Program-made: the position numbers and the translations under genes | Shown: piece after piece, positions 24,910 to 33,304 of the stretch | Layout: each line of letters opens with the position of its first letter | Position numbering within the stretch: the stretch's first letter is position 1 | Assembly: GCA_900540635.1 (NCBI GenBank) | Contig: UQGU01000015.1 | Location: 1 to 49,730 of the forward strand | DNA length: 49,730 nucleotides | DNA from: an uncultured Eubacteriales bacterium | GTDB lineage: Bacteria; Bacillota; Clostridia; Oscillospirales; Oscillospiraceae | Direction: 5' to 3' | Notes under the pieces: generated by a model | Seen by the model: only the letters and a program-made list of their open reading frames with translations | Database searches by the model: none | What the model was told of the DNA's origin: nothing

Positions 24910-25740
24910 GTGACTTGGCTGCAAAATTTTGTCTATAGTTTCTTGTCCGGTGCAGCAGAGGTACTGCCGATTTCTTCCCGAGCCCATGGCATTCTGCTGC
25001 TGAAAATATTTGGAGCCTCCGGCAATAGCGACCTGATGCTGCTGATGATGCATCTTGGCATTCTTCTGGCGCTGTACAAGATATGCCGCCCCCAGCTGAC
25101 CCGCATCAACCGGGCCCTGGCTCTGGCGCGCATTCCCAAAAAGAAGCGAAGACGGCCCTTGGATACCAAGAGCCTCATGGACTTCCGCCTGCTCAGGACC
25201 ATGGTTATTCCGGTGGTTCCGGCCTATTTTCTTTATAATCTTACGCAGAGCCTTGGCCAAAGCCTTCTGGCGGTTTCGCTGATGCTGCTGCTCAATGGAG
25301 CGATCCTCTATATTCCGCAGTTTTTGCCCACAGGAAATAAGGATTGCCGCACCATGAGCCGAGTGGAGGGCCTCCTGATGGGCCTGGGCGGTGCGGCCTC
25401 TGTGCTGCCGGGCATTTCCGGCATTGGGGCTATGGTGTCCATCGGGTCCGTATGCGGTGTGGACAGAAAGTATGCCCTGGAAAATGCCATGGCCGTGGGA
25501 ATCGTTATAGAGGCCTGTACGGTGGTCTGCGACGGTGCCCGGGTGATCGCCGGGGGCTTTGAGGGCGTGACCTTCAGCCTGGTGCTGACCTATCTGTGCG
25601 CAGGCTTTGCCAGCTTCCTGGGCGCCCTTGGGGGTGTGAAGCTGCTGCGGCGCATTGTGGCGGAGCATAGCTTTTCTGTATTTGCATTCTATTGCTGGGG
25701 CCTTGCCCTGTTTGCATTCTTCCTGAATCTGGTAGCATGA
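24910..25740 (+). CDS. UppP/BacA-family membrane protein lacking catalytic motifs
   Basis: 276 residues from GTG 24910, with AAGGAGG 8 bases upstream. About eight hydrophobic segments and the internal-repeat layout match undecaprenyl-diphosphate phosphatase (UppP/BacA). However, the (E/Q)xxxE motif reads SGAAE (Ser13, Glu17), and the PGxSRSxxT motif reads PGISGIGAM (167-175), losing the Arg, the second Ser and the Thr. His26 and the LPISS stretch remain. The protein is therefore unlikely to be an ordinary undecaprenyl-pyrophosphate phosphatase. Non-catalytic lipid-carrier transport is a possibility (inference). A long hydrophilic basic loop (about 72-92, IPKKKRRRPLD) faces the cytoplasm. Terminators lie on both sides. 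Confidence 0.75.
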   Translation: MTWLQNFVYSFLSGAAEVLPISSRAHGILLLKIFGASGNSDLMLLMMHLGILLALYKICRPQLTRINRALALARIPKKKRRRPLDTKSLMDFRLLRTMVIPVVPAYFLYNLTQSLGQSLLAVSLMLLLNGAILYIPQFLPTGNKDCRTMSRVEGLLMGLGGAASVLPGISGIGAMVSIGSVCGVDRKYALENAMAVGIVIEACTVVCDGARVIAGGFEGVTFSLVLTYLCAGFASFLGALGGVKLLRRIVAEHSFSVFAFYCWGLALFAFFLNLVA

Positions 25741-25741
25741 G

Positions 25742-25775
25742 AGCCAGACTTCCCGGTCAGGGAAGTTCTGGCTTT
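25742..25775 (+). terminator. Terminator-like hairpin after the UppP-like gene
   Basis: AGCCAGACTTCCC / GGGAAGTTCTGGCT with a 5-base loop, then only TTTCG. A strong stem but a weak T-run. Confidence 0.65.
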
Positions 25776-25812
25776 CGCATACGGTTCAGTTTTTATGGTT
25801 TGGAGGATATTC

Positions 25813-28539
25813 ATGGCACAAAAGAAGCCAACGCAGGCGGAAATCAAGGCCGCCGGTGCACAAAAGAAGACGCCCGCCGGGTCATCCGGCAGCAAATCTA
25901 CCCCACCCAAAAAGAAAAATCCCGAAAAGGTGAAAAAGAGTAACCAGGATTTTGCAGGGGGTCTGTCGCCTAATGTTCTGGCGGCGGTTCTCTGCGCCTG
26001 CCTGTTTGTGCTGTTCCTGGTCATCGCCATTAATCCGGATGGGGCCCTGCTGAAGGTGCTGAAATCCGTGATCCTGGGCCTGCTGGGCCAGGTGGGCTTT
26101 TATTTCGCCATACCCGCTCTGGCGGCGATTTTCGTGATTCAGACCTTCGGCAGGAAGCAGAAGCCGGTTATGCGCAGTGTGTGCGTGATTTGCTTTGTAT
26201 TCTTCTGCGGCAGCATCTACCATCTGGCCGTGCAGACCCAGGGCATGGCAGAGGGAATCGGTGTCGTTGCGGACCTCTATACCGGCGGCGCTGCCGGGAC
26301 CACCGGCGGCGTGCTCTGCGGCGGTCTGGCAATGCTGGTCCGTTGGGCTTGCGGCAATGTGATTTCTTATCTGCTCTTCGGCCTGGGCGCTTTGCTGACC
26401 CTGCTGGGCTCTGTGCAGATCACCATCCCCAGCCTTATCAAGGCCATTGCTGAGCGGCCCAGAGAAGAGGACTGGGAGAAGGAAGAGGCAGACTATGTGG
26501 AGCCTGCTGCCGCCGTTGTGAACCATATTGCCACGAAGCGGATCGAGAAGAAGCAGGCCAAGAGTAAGCCCGTGCAGATGACCATCGATGAGCTGGAGCC
26601 TCAGCCCCAGCCGGTACAGAAGAAGCGTCCCGCCCCGGCGGCTGCACCTGCCGCCCCTGCCCAGGCAGAGCCGCCCCAGGAGCGCCGCAGTGCCCCTTCC
26701 GGAACACCTGCCCGGGCTGCGGACGTGATGAACACCATCGACCTGGATATTGATACCCCCATATATGGTGCGCCTGCCCAGCCGGTTATCCGAGGCATTC
26801 CCGTGGAGAAGACCCCGGAAGAGCCGGAGAAGAGGAAAAAGCAGGAGCCCAAACGGGAGCCGGAGCAGCCCCCGATTCCGGAGAAGATGCCAAAGCTTGT
26901 GAAGCCGGAGCGGCCTGCCAAGCCCATTGTCCCTCCGGAGAATACCGGAGAGAAGCCCGGCAAGGTGACCACCAAGGAGGCGGCGGAGTCTGCCAAGCAG
27001 GTCGCCGCCGAGATTGCCCAGGGCAGCGCCGCCGAACAGACGGCCTACCGGTTCCCGCCCATTGAACTGCTGCGCCGTCCCGCCGGAACCAGTGCCGACG
27101 GCACCGAGGAAATGCGGGAGAACTCCCGGCGGCTCAACGAGACCCTGGCTTCCTTCCACATCGATGCCCATATTATCAATGTGACCCGTGGCCCCAGCGT
27201 TACCCGGTATGAAGTGGAGCTGGACAAGGGCGTCCGGCTGAGCAAGCTCACCGGCTGCGCCGATGACATCGCCCTGAGCCTTGGCGCTTCCGGTGTGCGA
27301 ATTGCCGCCGTGCCCGGGAAAATCTCCATTGTGGGCATTGAGGTGCCCAACCGGACGGTGACCACCGTGTCCCTGCGGGAGGTCATCGATTCCCCGGCCT
27401 TTGCCCAGGCCAAGGGCAAGTCCTCCTTCTCCGTGGGCAAGGATATTGCAGGCAACTGTATCGTGGGCAACATCGCGAAGATGCCCCATATGCTCATCGC
27501 CGGTACCACCGGTTCCGGTAAATCCGTGTGTATGAACTCCATCATCATCAGCCTGCTCTATAAGGCCGGCCCCGAGGATGTGAAGCTCATTATGGTAGAC
27601 CCCAAAATGGTGGAGCTGGGCATTTATAACGGCATTCCCCAGCTGCTGATCCCCGTGGTCACAGATCCCAAGAAGGCCGCAGGTTCCCTCCAGTGGGCCG
27701 TGACGGAAATGCTGCGCCGCTACAAGCTCATGTCCGATGCCGGTGTCCGGGACCTGGAATCCTACAACAGCATTGTTGCCAATGAGGAGGGCGGTCAGAA
27801 GCTGCCCCAGATCATTGTCATCATCGATGAGCTGGCGGACTTGATGCTGGTAGCCGCCAAGGAGGTGGAGGATTCCATCTGCCGCATTGCCCAGATGGGC
27901 CGTGCTTCCGGAATGCACCTGATCATTGCCACCCAGCGTCCCTCCGCAGACGTGATCACCGGCCTGATGAAGGCCAATATTCCCTCCAGAATTGCCTTCT
28001 CCGTGGCCTCCGCCATGGAATCCCGGATCATTCTGGACACCCAGGGCGCGGAGAAGCTGGTTGGCAAGGGCGATATGCTCTATGCCCCCATCGGCTGCGG
28101 CAAGCCGCTGCGTGTCCAGGGCTGTTTCGTCACGGACAGCGAGGTGGAGGCGGTTGCCAGCTTCGTGAAGGACAATTATACGGCTGACTACAACCAGCAG
28201 GTTCTGGAGGAAATCGAGAAGAAGGCCCAGCAGACCGGAAAGAGCGGCAAGGGCGCTGCCGCCGACCCGGAACCCAACGACGCCGAGCTGGAGGGAGATG
28301 AAATGCTCCCCGCCGCCGTGGAGGTCATACTGGAAACCGGACAGGCCTCTGTTTCCATGCTCCAGCGCAGGTTAAAGCTGGGCTATGCCAGAGCTGCCAG
28401 AATCGTGGACGAGATGGAGGAAAAGGGCATTGTAGGCCCCTTCCAGGGCTCCAAGCCCCGGGATATCCTCATCACCAAGGAGCAGTGGGCCGCCCGGAAC
28501 GGCGACACGCCGGAGGACGAACCCATGTCGGAAAACTAG
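25813..28539 (+). CDS. ftsK: DNA translocase FtsK/SpoIIIE
   Basis: 908 residues from ATG 25813 (TTGGAGG 8 bases upstream). Order: a Lys-rich N-terminus, four transmembrane helices (about 50-215), a Pro/Glu/Lys-rich linker (about 225-400), then the motor. The motor has an alpha domain, a RecA-like beta domain with Walker A GTTGSGKS (about 565-572) and Walker B IIVIIDELADLM, and a C-terminal winged-helix gamma domain (about 830-890, SVSMLQRRLKLGYARAARI) that reads polarity sequences in DNA. It pumps chromosomal DNA through the septum during division or sporulation. It cannot be assigned to FtsK rather than SpoIIIE function from sequence alone. A bidirectional terminator follows. Confidence 0.96.
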   Translation: MAQKKPTQAEIKAAGAQKKTPAGSSGSKSTPPKKKNPEKVKKSNQDFAGGLSPNVLAAVLCACLFVLFLVIAINPDGALLKVLKSVILGLLGQVGFYFAIPALAAIFVIQTFGRKQKPVMRSVCVICFVFFCGSIYHLAVQTQGMAEGIGVVADLYTGGAAGTTGGVLCGGLAMLVRWACGNVISYLLFGLGALLTLLGSVQITIPSLIKAIAERPREEDWEKEEADYVEPAAAVVNHIATKRIEKKQAKSKPVQMTIDELEPQPQPVQKKRPAPAAAPAAPAQAEPPQERRSAPSGTPARAADVMNTIDLDIDTPIYGAPAQPVIRGIPVEKTPEEPEKRKKQEPKREPEQPPIPEKMPKLVKPERPAKPIVPPENTGEKPGKVTTKEAAESAKQVAAEIAQGSAAEQTAYRFPPIELLRRPAGTSADGTEEMRENSRRLNETLASFHIDAHIINVTRGPSVTRYEVELDKGVRLSKLTGCADDIALSLGASGVRIAAVPGKISIVGIEVPNRTVTTVSLREVIDSPAFAQAKGKSSFSVGKDIAGNCIVGNIAKMPHMLIAGTTGSGKSVCMNSIIISLLYKAGPEDVKLIMVDPKMVELGIYNGIPQLLIPVVTDPKKAAGSLQWAVTEMLRRYKLMSDAGVRDLESYNSIVANEEGGQKLPQIIVIIDELADLMLVAAKEVEDSICRIAQMGRASGMHLIIATQRPSADVITGLMKANIPSRIAFSVASAMESRIILDTQGAEKLVGKGDMLYAPIGCGKPLRVQGCFVTDSEVEAVASFVKDNYTADYNQQVLEEIEKKAQQTGKSGKGAAADPEPNDAELEGDEMLPAAVEVILETGQASVSMLQRRLKLGYARAARIVDEMEEKGIVGPFQGSKPRDILITKEQWAARNGDTPEDEPMSEN

Positions 28540-28573
28540 GGAAGCTCTGGTGAAATCGGCAAGAGCGGAAGGC

Positions 28574-28607
28574 AAAAAATCGGCGGCAATTTTGCCGCCG
28601 ATTTTTT
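28574..28607. terminator. Bidirectional terminator between ftsK and the repeat-protein genes
   Basis: Arms AAAAAATCGGCGGCAA (28574-28589) and TTGCCGCCGATTTTTT (28592-28607) give a T-run on either strand. It serves the convergent ftsK (plus) and secreted repeat-protein (minus) transcripts. Confidence 0.92.
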
Positions 28608-28619
28608 GTATGGAATCCA

Positions 28620-30137
28620 TTACTTGAGAATCCCGCTGATGTCTGTGTTTTCCAGGGTGAATGTGATCTTGTCGCCGTCATGGGTCAGGGTAAAACTGCC
28701 GGTGCCGGAGGTCAGGAGATCGGAGAGGGTGAATGCGGACTGGGCCCCGTTGGTGACGAACCGGATCCCCGTAATGCCCTGGGCCTCCAATTGGCTTAGG
28801 CTCCCGGTGGTGCCACGGAGGGAGGCGGTGTCTGCCTGGACGGTGACGGTGAGTACGCCGTCCTTTTGCTGGGCCTGGTAGGGGATACTCTGGCCCTGAG
28901 AGTCGGAGACCCAGTAGGCCGCCGCCTTGCTCTCCGGCACCGTCTCGGCGGTCACCTCACCAGCGTTCCAGGAATGATCGCCCTTTTGGCCTTCGATGGT
29001 TCTGTCAGGTGTGTCCGTATTGATATTCTTACCGGGCTCGTATATCTGGATGAATCCGCCAACTTTCAAATCAGAGGTATTGGGGGAGACCTCATTTCCA
29101 TCCGTCGTAGGGGTGCCGCCGTTGCCGATAGCGGCACCTTTGTGCCAGTCTCTACCTGTCGTGCCGCCCTGTACCTTCACCTGCGCGTCACCGGAAATCG
29201 TGACATCGCTGCCGGTACCGCTAATTCCGCCGCCGATACCGGCACCGCCGGCGTCGCCCTGGGCCGTAACCTCGCCGCCCTCGATGGTAATGCCCTTGCC
29301 GCTGCCTTCGTAGCCGCCGCCGATACCGGCACCAGCACCGGCACCAGTGGCGGTTACCTTGCCGTCGGAGATGGTAATGTTACTGCCGCTGCCTCCTTGA
29401 CCGCCGCCGATACCGGCACCGCCGACGCCGCCCTGGGCCGTAACCTCGCCGCCGGATACGGTAATGCCGCTGCCGCTGCCGATACTGCCGCCGCCGATAC
29501 CTGCACCGCCGCCGACGCTGCTGGCTTCTACCTTGCCGCCCTCGATGGCAATGTTACTGCCGCTGCCGCCGAATCCGCCGCCGATACCTGCCCCATGGGT
29601 GCCGCCGATGGCTTTTACCTTGCCGCCCTCGATGGCAATGTTACTGCCGCTGCCTTCGTAGCCACCGCCGATACCTGCACCGTAGTTGCCGCCGGTGGCC
29701 GTGAGGCTGCCATCCTTATCTTCGTCCGTAATGGTCAGGGTGCCGTTGTCCTTCTTTTCCACACCGGCGTGGGTATTGCCACTTTGAACCGTATTGGTTC
29801 CGTTCAGCTCGATGTTTACGTTTCCTTCGCCAGAGGTCGTGATGGCAGCCCCACCTGTTGTCCCGGTGTCAATGTTGACATTCTCCAGGGTCACGTTGGC
29901 GGTGGCGTTTTTCTCCGCTGTGATGGTGACGGTGTTGTTTGTCTTCCCGCTGCTGGTGATGACGGGATCAGGGTCATCTTTTGTTTCGCCATTCACCTGG
30001 GAAACGGTCTGGCTCGTTTCCGTAGCGGTGACAGTAATATCACCCTTTCCCAAATCCCAGGTTTCCGCCAGGACGAAGCTGGGGATAAAGGCCCCCAGCA
30101 GCACCAGGGACAGCAATCGGGTCATGATCTTTTTCAT
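28620..30137 (-). CDS. Secreted GAGIGGG-repeat protein, short paralogue
   Basis: 505 residues. Signal peptide 1-24 (MKK.., hydrophobic LLSLVLLGAFIPSFVLA, likely cut before ETWD). An N-terminal Thr/Asn-rich beta domain (about 25-150) resembles the carbohydrate-binding-domain proteins of gut Clostridia. Then come six copies of a 29-residue repeat (about 153-330) of form GAGIGGG, GSGS, NITISGG, VTAQGG, predicted to stack as a beta-solenoid, closed by GAAIGNGG. A C-terminal domain of about 100 residues (ADTASLRGTTGSL to DISGILK) is nearly identical to that of the next paralogue. There is no LPxTG motif, membrane anchor or Cys lipobox, so it is released or held non-covalently. AAGGAGG precedes the start. 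Likely cotranscribed with the long paralogue 48 bases upstream. The function is unknown. Confidence 0.85.
   Translation of the reverse strand: MKKIMTRLLSLVLLGAFIPSFVLAETWDLGKGDITVTATETSQTVSQVNGETKDDPDPVITSSGKTNNTVTITAEKNATANVTLENVNIDTGTTGGAAITTSGEGNVNIELNGTNTVQSGNTHAGVEKKDNGTLTITDEDKDGSLTATGGNYGAGIGGGYEGSGSNIAIEGGKVKAIGGTHGAGIGGGFGGSGSNIAIEGGKVEASSVGGGAGIGGGSIGSGSGITVSGGEVTAQGGVGGAGIGGGQGGSGSNITISDGKVTATGAGAGAGIGGGYEGSGKGITIEGGEVTAQGDAGGAGIGGGISGTGSDVTISGDAQVKVQGGTTGRDWHKGAAIGNGGTPTTDGNEVSPNTSDLKVGGFIQIYEPGKNINTDTPDRTIEGQKGDHSWNAGEVTAETVPESKAAAYWVSDSQGQSIPYQAQQKDGVLTVTVQADTASLRGTTGSLSQLEAQGITGIRFVTNGAQSAFTLSDLLTSGTGSFTLTHDGDKITFTLENTDISGILK
29115..29681 (-). repeat. In-gene 87-bp repeats, six copies
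   Basis: Six in-frame units of about 87 bp encode the GAGIGGG modules of the short paralogue. The plus strand shows recurring GCCGCCGATACC blocks. Lengths are very regular (29 codons). Confidence 0.85.
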
Positions 30138-30185
30138 AGTCGATTCCTCCTTAGGCCCGAAATGACATATTCGTGATTCAGCTGG

Positions 30186-32813
30186 TTATTTGAGAATTCC
30201 GCTGATGTCCTTTTCCGCCAGGGTGAAGGTCACCGTCTCGCCGTCATGGGTCAGGGTAAAACTGCCGGTGCCGGAGGTCAGAAGGTCAGAGAGGGTAAAG
30301 TCCGACTGGGCACGGTTGGTGACGAACCGGATCTCCGTAATGCCCTGGGCCTCCAATTGGCGAAGGCTCCCAGTGGTGCCACGGAGGGAGGCGGTGTCTG
30401 CCTGGACGGTGACGGTCAGAACGCCGTCCTTGACCTGGGACTGGTAGGGAAGGGCCTGTCCGTCAGCGCCGGAGACCCAATAGGCCTTCTGCCGGGCTTC
30501 CGCAGCCGTCTCGACGGTATTGCCGGTGAGCTTGCTGCCCGCTTTGGTCCGGGTGTCGGTTGCGTCGCAGCGTTCACACTTGGCGGTCTCCGTGCCGTCC
30601 TGGGTGCAGGTGGCATTATTGTCGTAAATGTAAGTTTTGAAATCATGATTCAGCTTCGGGATAGGTACCGTTTTCTTGCCGTGGTCGGGATTTTTACAGG
30701 TGTAGGTCATTACCCCTTCGGTGGTACAGGTGGGCTGGGTCGTTACCGTACCTTTATCCCAGCTGTGTTCGCCGGTTGTACCGATGGTCGAATGATTGGG
30801 TGTGGCTGTATTGATATTGTCGCCGGGCTTGTATGTATGGATGAATCCGTCTACGGTTAGCTTGGAAGACTCAAAAGTTAGTTCAGCACCCTCTTGAGAA
30901 GGAGTGCCGCCGTTTCCGATAGCGGCTCCCTCTTTATAAATCCAATTCGCGCCGCCCTGGGCCTTCACCTGTGCGTCACCGGAAATCTCGACATCGCTAC
31001 CGGTGCCGCCGTAGCCGCCGCCGATGCCCGCACCGCAACCGCCGCCCTGGGCTGTGACCTGGCCGCCATCGATTTTGATCGCGCTGCCGTTTCCATCGCC
31101 GCCACCGCCGATGCCCGCACCGAGTGTGCCACCTTTGGCTGCAACTTCGCCGCCGGAGACGATAATGCGGTTGCCGCCTTTACCGCCGCCGCCGCCGATG
31201 CCCGCACCAGACCATCCTCCTTGGGCCTTTACATTGCCGCCCACGATTTTGATCTCGCTACCGGTGCCGCCGTTTCCGCCACCGATGCCAGCGCCATAAT
31301 TGTTGCCGGTAGCCTCTACTTTACCGTTTTTAATGGTGATTTGGCTGCCGTTTCCACCGGCACCGCCGCCAATGCCCGCACCGCTATTCGAAATGGCACC
31401 GCTAATGTCACGGACACCGTTGCCTGTAGCCGTGACCTCGCCGCCGGAGACGGTAATGCCGGTGCCGTTGCCGCCGTTGCCGCCGCCGATACCGGCTCCT
31501 TGCTCACCGCCGTTGGCGGTTACCTCGCCGCCGGAGATTTCAATGTTGCTGCCGTTACCGCGTTTGTTGGAGGGGTCATATCTGTTGCCGCCGCCAATAC
31601 CGGCAGCGTTTTTGCCGCCGTTGGCCGTGACCTTGCCGTCCTCAATTTTGATTTCGTTGCCGCTGCCGCGTTGGCCGCCGCCGATACCGGCACCGTTCTC
31701 GCCGCCTTGGGCCTCTACAATGCCGCCAGAGACGGTAATATGCTCACCGAAACCTCCATCGCCGCCGCCGCCGATGCCTGCACCGTTATTGCCGCCGGTG
31801 GCTTGAACCGTGCCCTTGGAGACTTCAATATTATTGGCGGAACTGTTGTATCCGCCGCCGATACCGGCACCGTTTTCGCCGCCTTGGGCCGTTACATCGC
31901 CGCCCTCGATTTTGATGTTGGTGGCGCTGTCACCGCCGGCATTATACCCGCTGCCGATACCGGCACCACCGTCTTTGCCGCCGGTGGCCGTTACATTGCC
32001 GCCGGAGACGGTAATGTCGCTGCCTGCTCCCGCGAAGCCACCGCCGATACCGGCAGCGCCATCGCCGCCGGTGGCTGTAACCGTGCCGTCTTTGATGGTT
32101 ATATGTTCGCCTTTGCCAATGTTACTCACGGTATTGTCATTGTTTCCTCCGCCGATACCGGCGCCGCTGATGCCGCCGGTGGCTTCAACCGTGCCGCCCT
32201 CAATGGTAATGTGGCTGCCGTTGCCGTCTTCTCCGCCGCCGATACCGGCAGCCCATCTGCCGCCCTTGGCCGTAACCTCGCCGCCGGAGATGGTAATGTG
32301 GCTGCCGCTGCCGTCGTTGCCGCCGCCGATACCGGCACCCCTGTCGCCGCCGGTGGCCGTGAGGCTGCCTTTATTATTTTTTTCGTCCTTAATGGTCAGG
32401 GTGCCGGTGCTGTTCTTTTCCACACCGGCGTGGTTCGTGCCGCTTTGAACCGTGTTGGTTCCGTCCAGCTCGATGTTTACGTTGCCTTGGCCGGATGTAG
32501 TGATGGCCGCCTTTCCCGTGGCGCTGGTGTCAATGTTGACATTCTCCAGCGTCACGTTGGCGGTGGCGTTTTCCGCCGCATTGATGGTGACGGTGTTGTT
32601 CGTAGAATTTCCGTTGCTGGTGATGACGGGATTATTGTCTACTGTTGGGGTACTTCCCGCCTGGGAAACGGTCTGCTCCGTACCCGGAACAGCATTGACA
32701 ATAATATTGCCGTTGTTCAGATCCCACTCTTGCGCCAGAACAAAGCTGGGGATAAAGGCCCCCAGCAGCACCAGGGACAGCAACCGTGTCGTTATTCTTT
32801 TCATAAATATCAT
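30186..32813 (-). CDS. Secreted GAGIGGG-repeat protein, long paralogue
   Basis: 875 residues from ATG 32813 (GGAGG 7 bases upstream; an internal ATG at 32804 aligns with the paralogue's start). The signal peptide shares RLLSLVLLGAFIPSFVLA with its neighbour. An N-terminal Thr/Asn-rich domain (about 28-158) is followed by 15 GAGIGGG-type repeats (about 159-620), mostly 29 residues, several with inserts (for example NNDNTVSNIGKGE and RDISGAISNS). After GAAIGNGG comes a Cys-containing module (about 690-760: CTTEGVMTYTCKNPDHGKK..CTQDGTETAKCERCDATD) absent from the short paralogue, then the shared C-terminal domain ending DISGILK. No wall-anchor motif is seen. Probably an extracellular adhesin or matrix protein; the ligand is unknown. 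Acidic composition suggests calcium or glycan contact, which is inference. Confidence 0.85.
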   Translation of the reverse strand: MIFMKRITTRLLSLVLLGAFIPSFVLAQEWDLNNGNIIVNAVPGTEQTVSQAGSTPTVDNNPVITSNGNSTNNTVTINAAENATANVTLENVNIDTSATGKAAITTSGQGNVNIELDGTNTVQSGTNHAGVEKNSTGTLTIKDEKNNKGSLTATGGDRGAGIGGGNDGSGSHITISGGEVTAKGGRWAAGIGGGEDGNGSHITIEGGTVEATGGISGAGIGGGNNDNTVSNIGKGEHITIKDGTVTATGGDGAAGIGGGFAGAGSDITVSGGNVTATGGKDGGAGIGSGYNAGGDSATNIKIEGGDVTAQGGENGAGIGGGYNSSANNIEVSKGTVQATGGNNGAGIGGGGDGGFGEHITVSGGIVEAQGGENGAGIGGGQRGSGNEIKIEDGKVTANGGKNAAGIGGGNRYDPSNKRGNGSNIEISGGEVTANGGEQGAGIGGGNGGNGTGITVSGGEVTATGNGVRDISGAISNSGAGIGGGAGGNGSQITIKNGKVEATGNNYGAGIGGGNGGTGSEIKIVGGNVKAQGGWSGAGIGGGGGKGGNRIIVSGGEVAAKGGTLGAGIGGGGDGNGSAIKIDGGQVTAQGGGCGAGIGGGYGGTGSDVEISGDAQVKAQGGANWIYKEGAAIGNGGTPSQEGAELTFESSKLTVDGFIHTYKPGDNINTATPNHSTIGTTGEHSWDKGTVTTQPTCTTEGVMTYTCKNPDHGKKTVPIPKLNHDFKTYIYDNNATCTQDGTETAKCERCDATDTRTKAGSKLTGNTVETAAEARQKAYWVSGADGQALPYQSQVKDGVLTVTVQADTASLRGTTGSLRQLEAQGITEIRFVTNRAQSDFTLSDLLTSGTGSFTLTHDGETVTFTLAEKDISGILK
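30910..32339 (-). repeat. In-gene GC-rich repeats, fifteen copies
   Basis: Fifteen in-frame units, mostly 87 bp with some longer, encode the solenoid of the long paralogue. Shared blocks at the nucleotide level make copy-number change by recombination or slippage likely, and assembly error possible. Confidence 0.85.
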
Positions 32814-33247
32814 AAATATTCCTCCTTATGCCGGAAGGTGAGCTTGTCTTGTACACTATAAATATAACAAAGAAAAGCCCGGGATTGCAAGGCTTTTTTC
32901 AATTTTGGAAGTCCTTACAAAATGGGGAGAATACTTTTGTTCAATTCTTAGAAAGTGTCAGATTCAGCTTCTTTTTGATACAATAATCTATGATAGTTCT
33001 CTCATAACTTTAAATTTTAGGGCGGCGGGGCGGCGGGAAACATTACGGGAACAATGGGCGCAGAGGGATTGCGCATGCAGCGGCGGCAATCTGCCGCCAT
33101 TGGCCGCAAGGCCATTCGTGGTACATTTGAATTTGTAACAACCAACGCAAAAACGTATGTCATTCCGACCGCAGCGATAGCGGAGCGGAGGAATCCACCA
33201 CGTTGGGTTGTGCTGCAACGCTTACGCAGACTGGGCAGAAATCCTCA
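32814..33247. other. Gene-free stretch with palindromic repeat DNA
   Basis: No convincing gene. Up to about 33000 the DNA is AT-rich and should hold the promoter for the repeat-protein operon; no clean -35/-10 pair was found. A weak hairpin AAAAGCC/GGCTTTT lies at 32873-32897. From 33018 the DNA is GC-rich with the hairpin GGCGGCA/TGCCGCC (33082-33098). An element at about 33160-33200 reads GTCATTCCGACCGCAGCG then GCGGAGCGGAGGAATCC, the style of small interspersed palindromic repeats common between genes in gut Clostridia. Short open frames here lack ribosome binding sites. Confidence 0.55.
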
Positions 33248-33276
33248 TTGCATAATAGTATAAATTGTGGTATACT
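33248..33276 (+). promoter_or_regulatory. Promoter of murB
   Basis: -35 TTGCAT (33248-33253), 17-bp spacer, -10 TATACT (33271-33276). The start codon lies 29 bases on, after CGGAGG. Confidence 0.7.
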
Positions 33277-33304
33277 GTATAAGAGTTTACACCCGGAGGC
33301 GTTT

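Noticed and set aside
28866..30176. Long open frame (436 codons) on the plus strand across the short repeat protein
   Set aside because: It is antisense to a gene with signal peptide, ribosome binding site and domain structure; openness comes from the repeated GC-rich codons. No ribosome binding site or known motif.
30910..32339. Regularly spaced repeats that could be taken for a CRISPR array
   Set aside because: Units are in-frame coding repeats of about 87 bp with gradual variation, there are no unique spacers, and no cas genes lie nearby.
30894..32861. Long open frame (655 codons) on the plus strand across the long repeat protein
   Set aside because: Same reason: repeat composition in the complement (Ala-Ala-Asp-Thr-Gly series) mimics coding sequence. 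No start signal.
32873..32899. Terminator-like AAAAGCC/GGCTTTTTT hairpin upstream of the repeat-protein operon
   Set aside because: The stem is only 7 bp with an 11-base loop, and no gene reads into it on the plus strand. Kept only as part of the intergenic description.
33054..33263. Small open frame upstream of murB
   Set aside because: No ribosome binding site; it lies in palindromic repeat DNA and overlaps the murB promoter.
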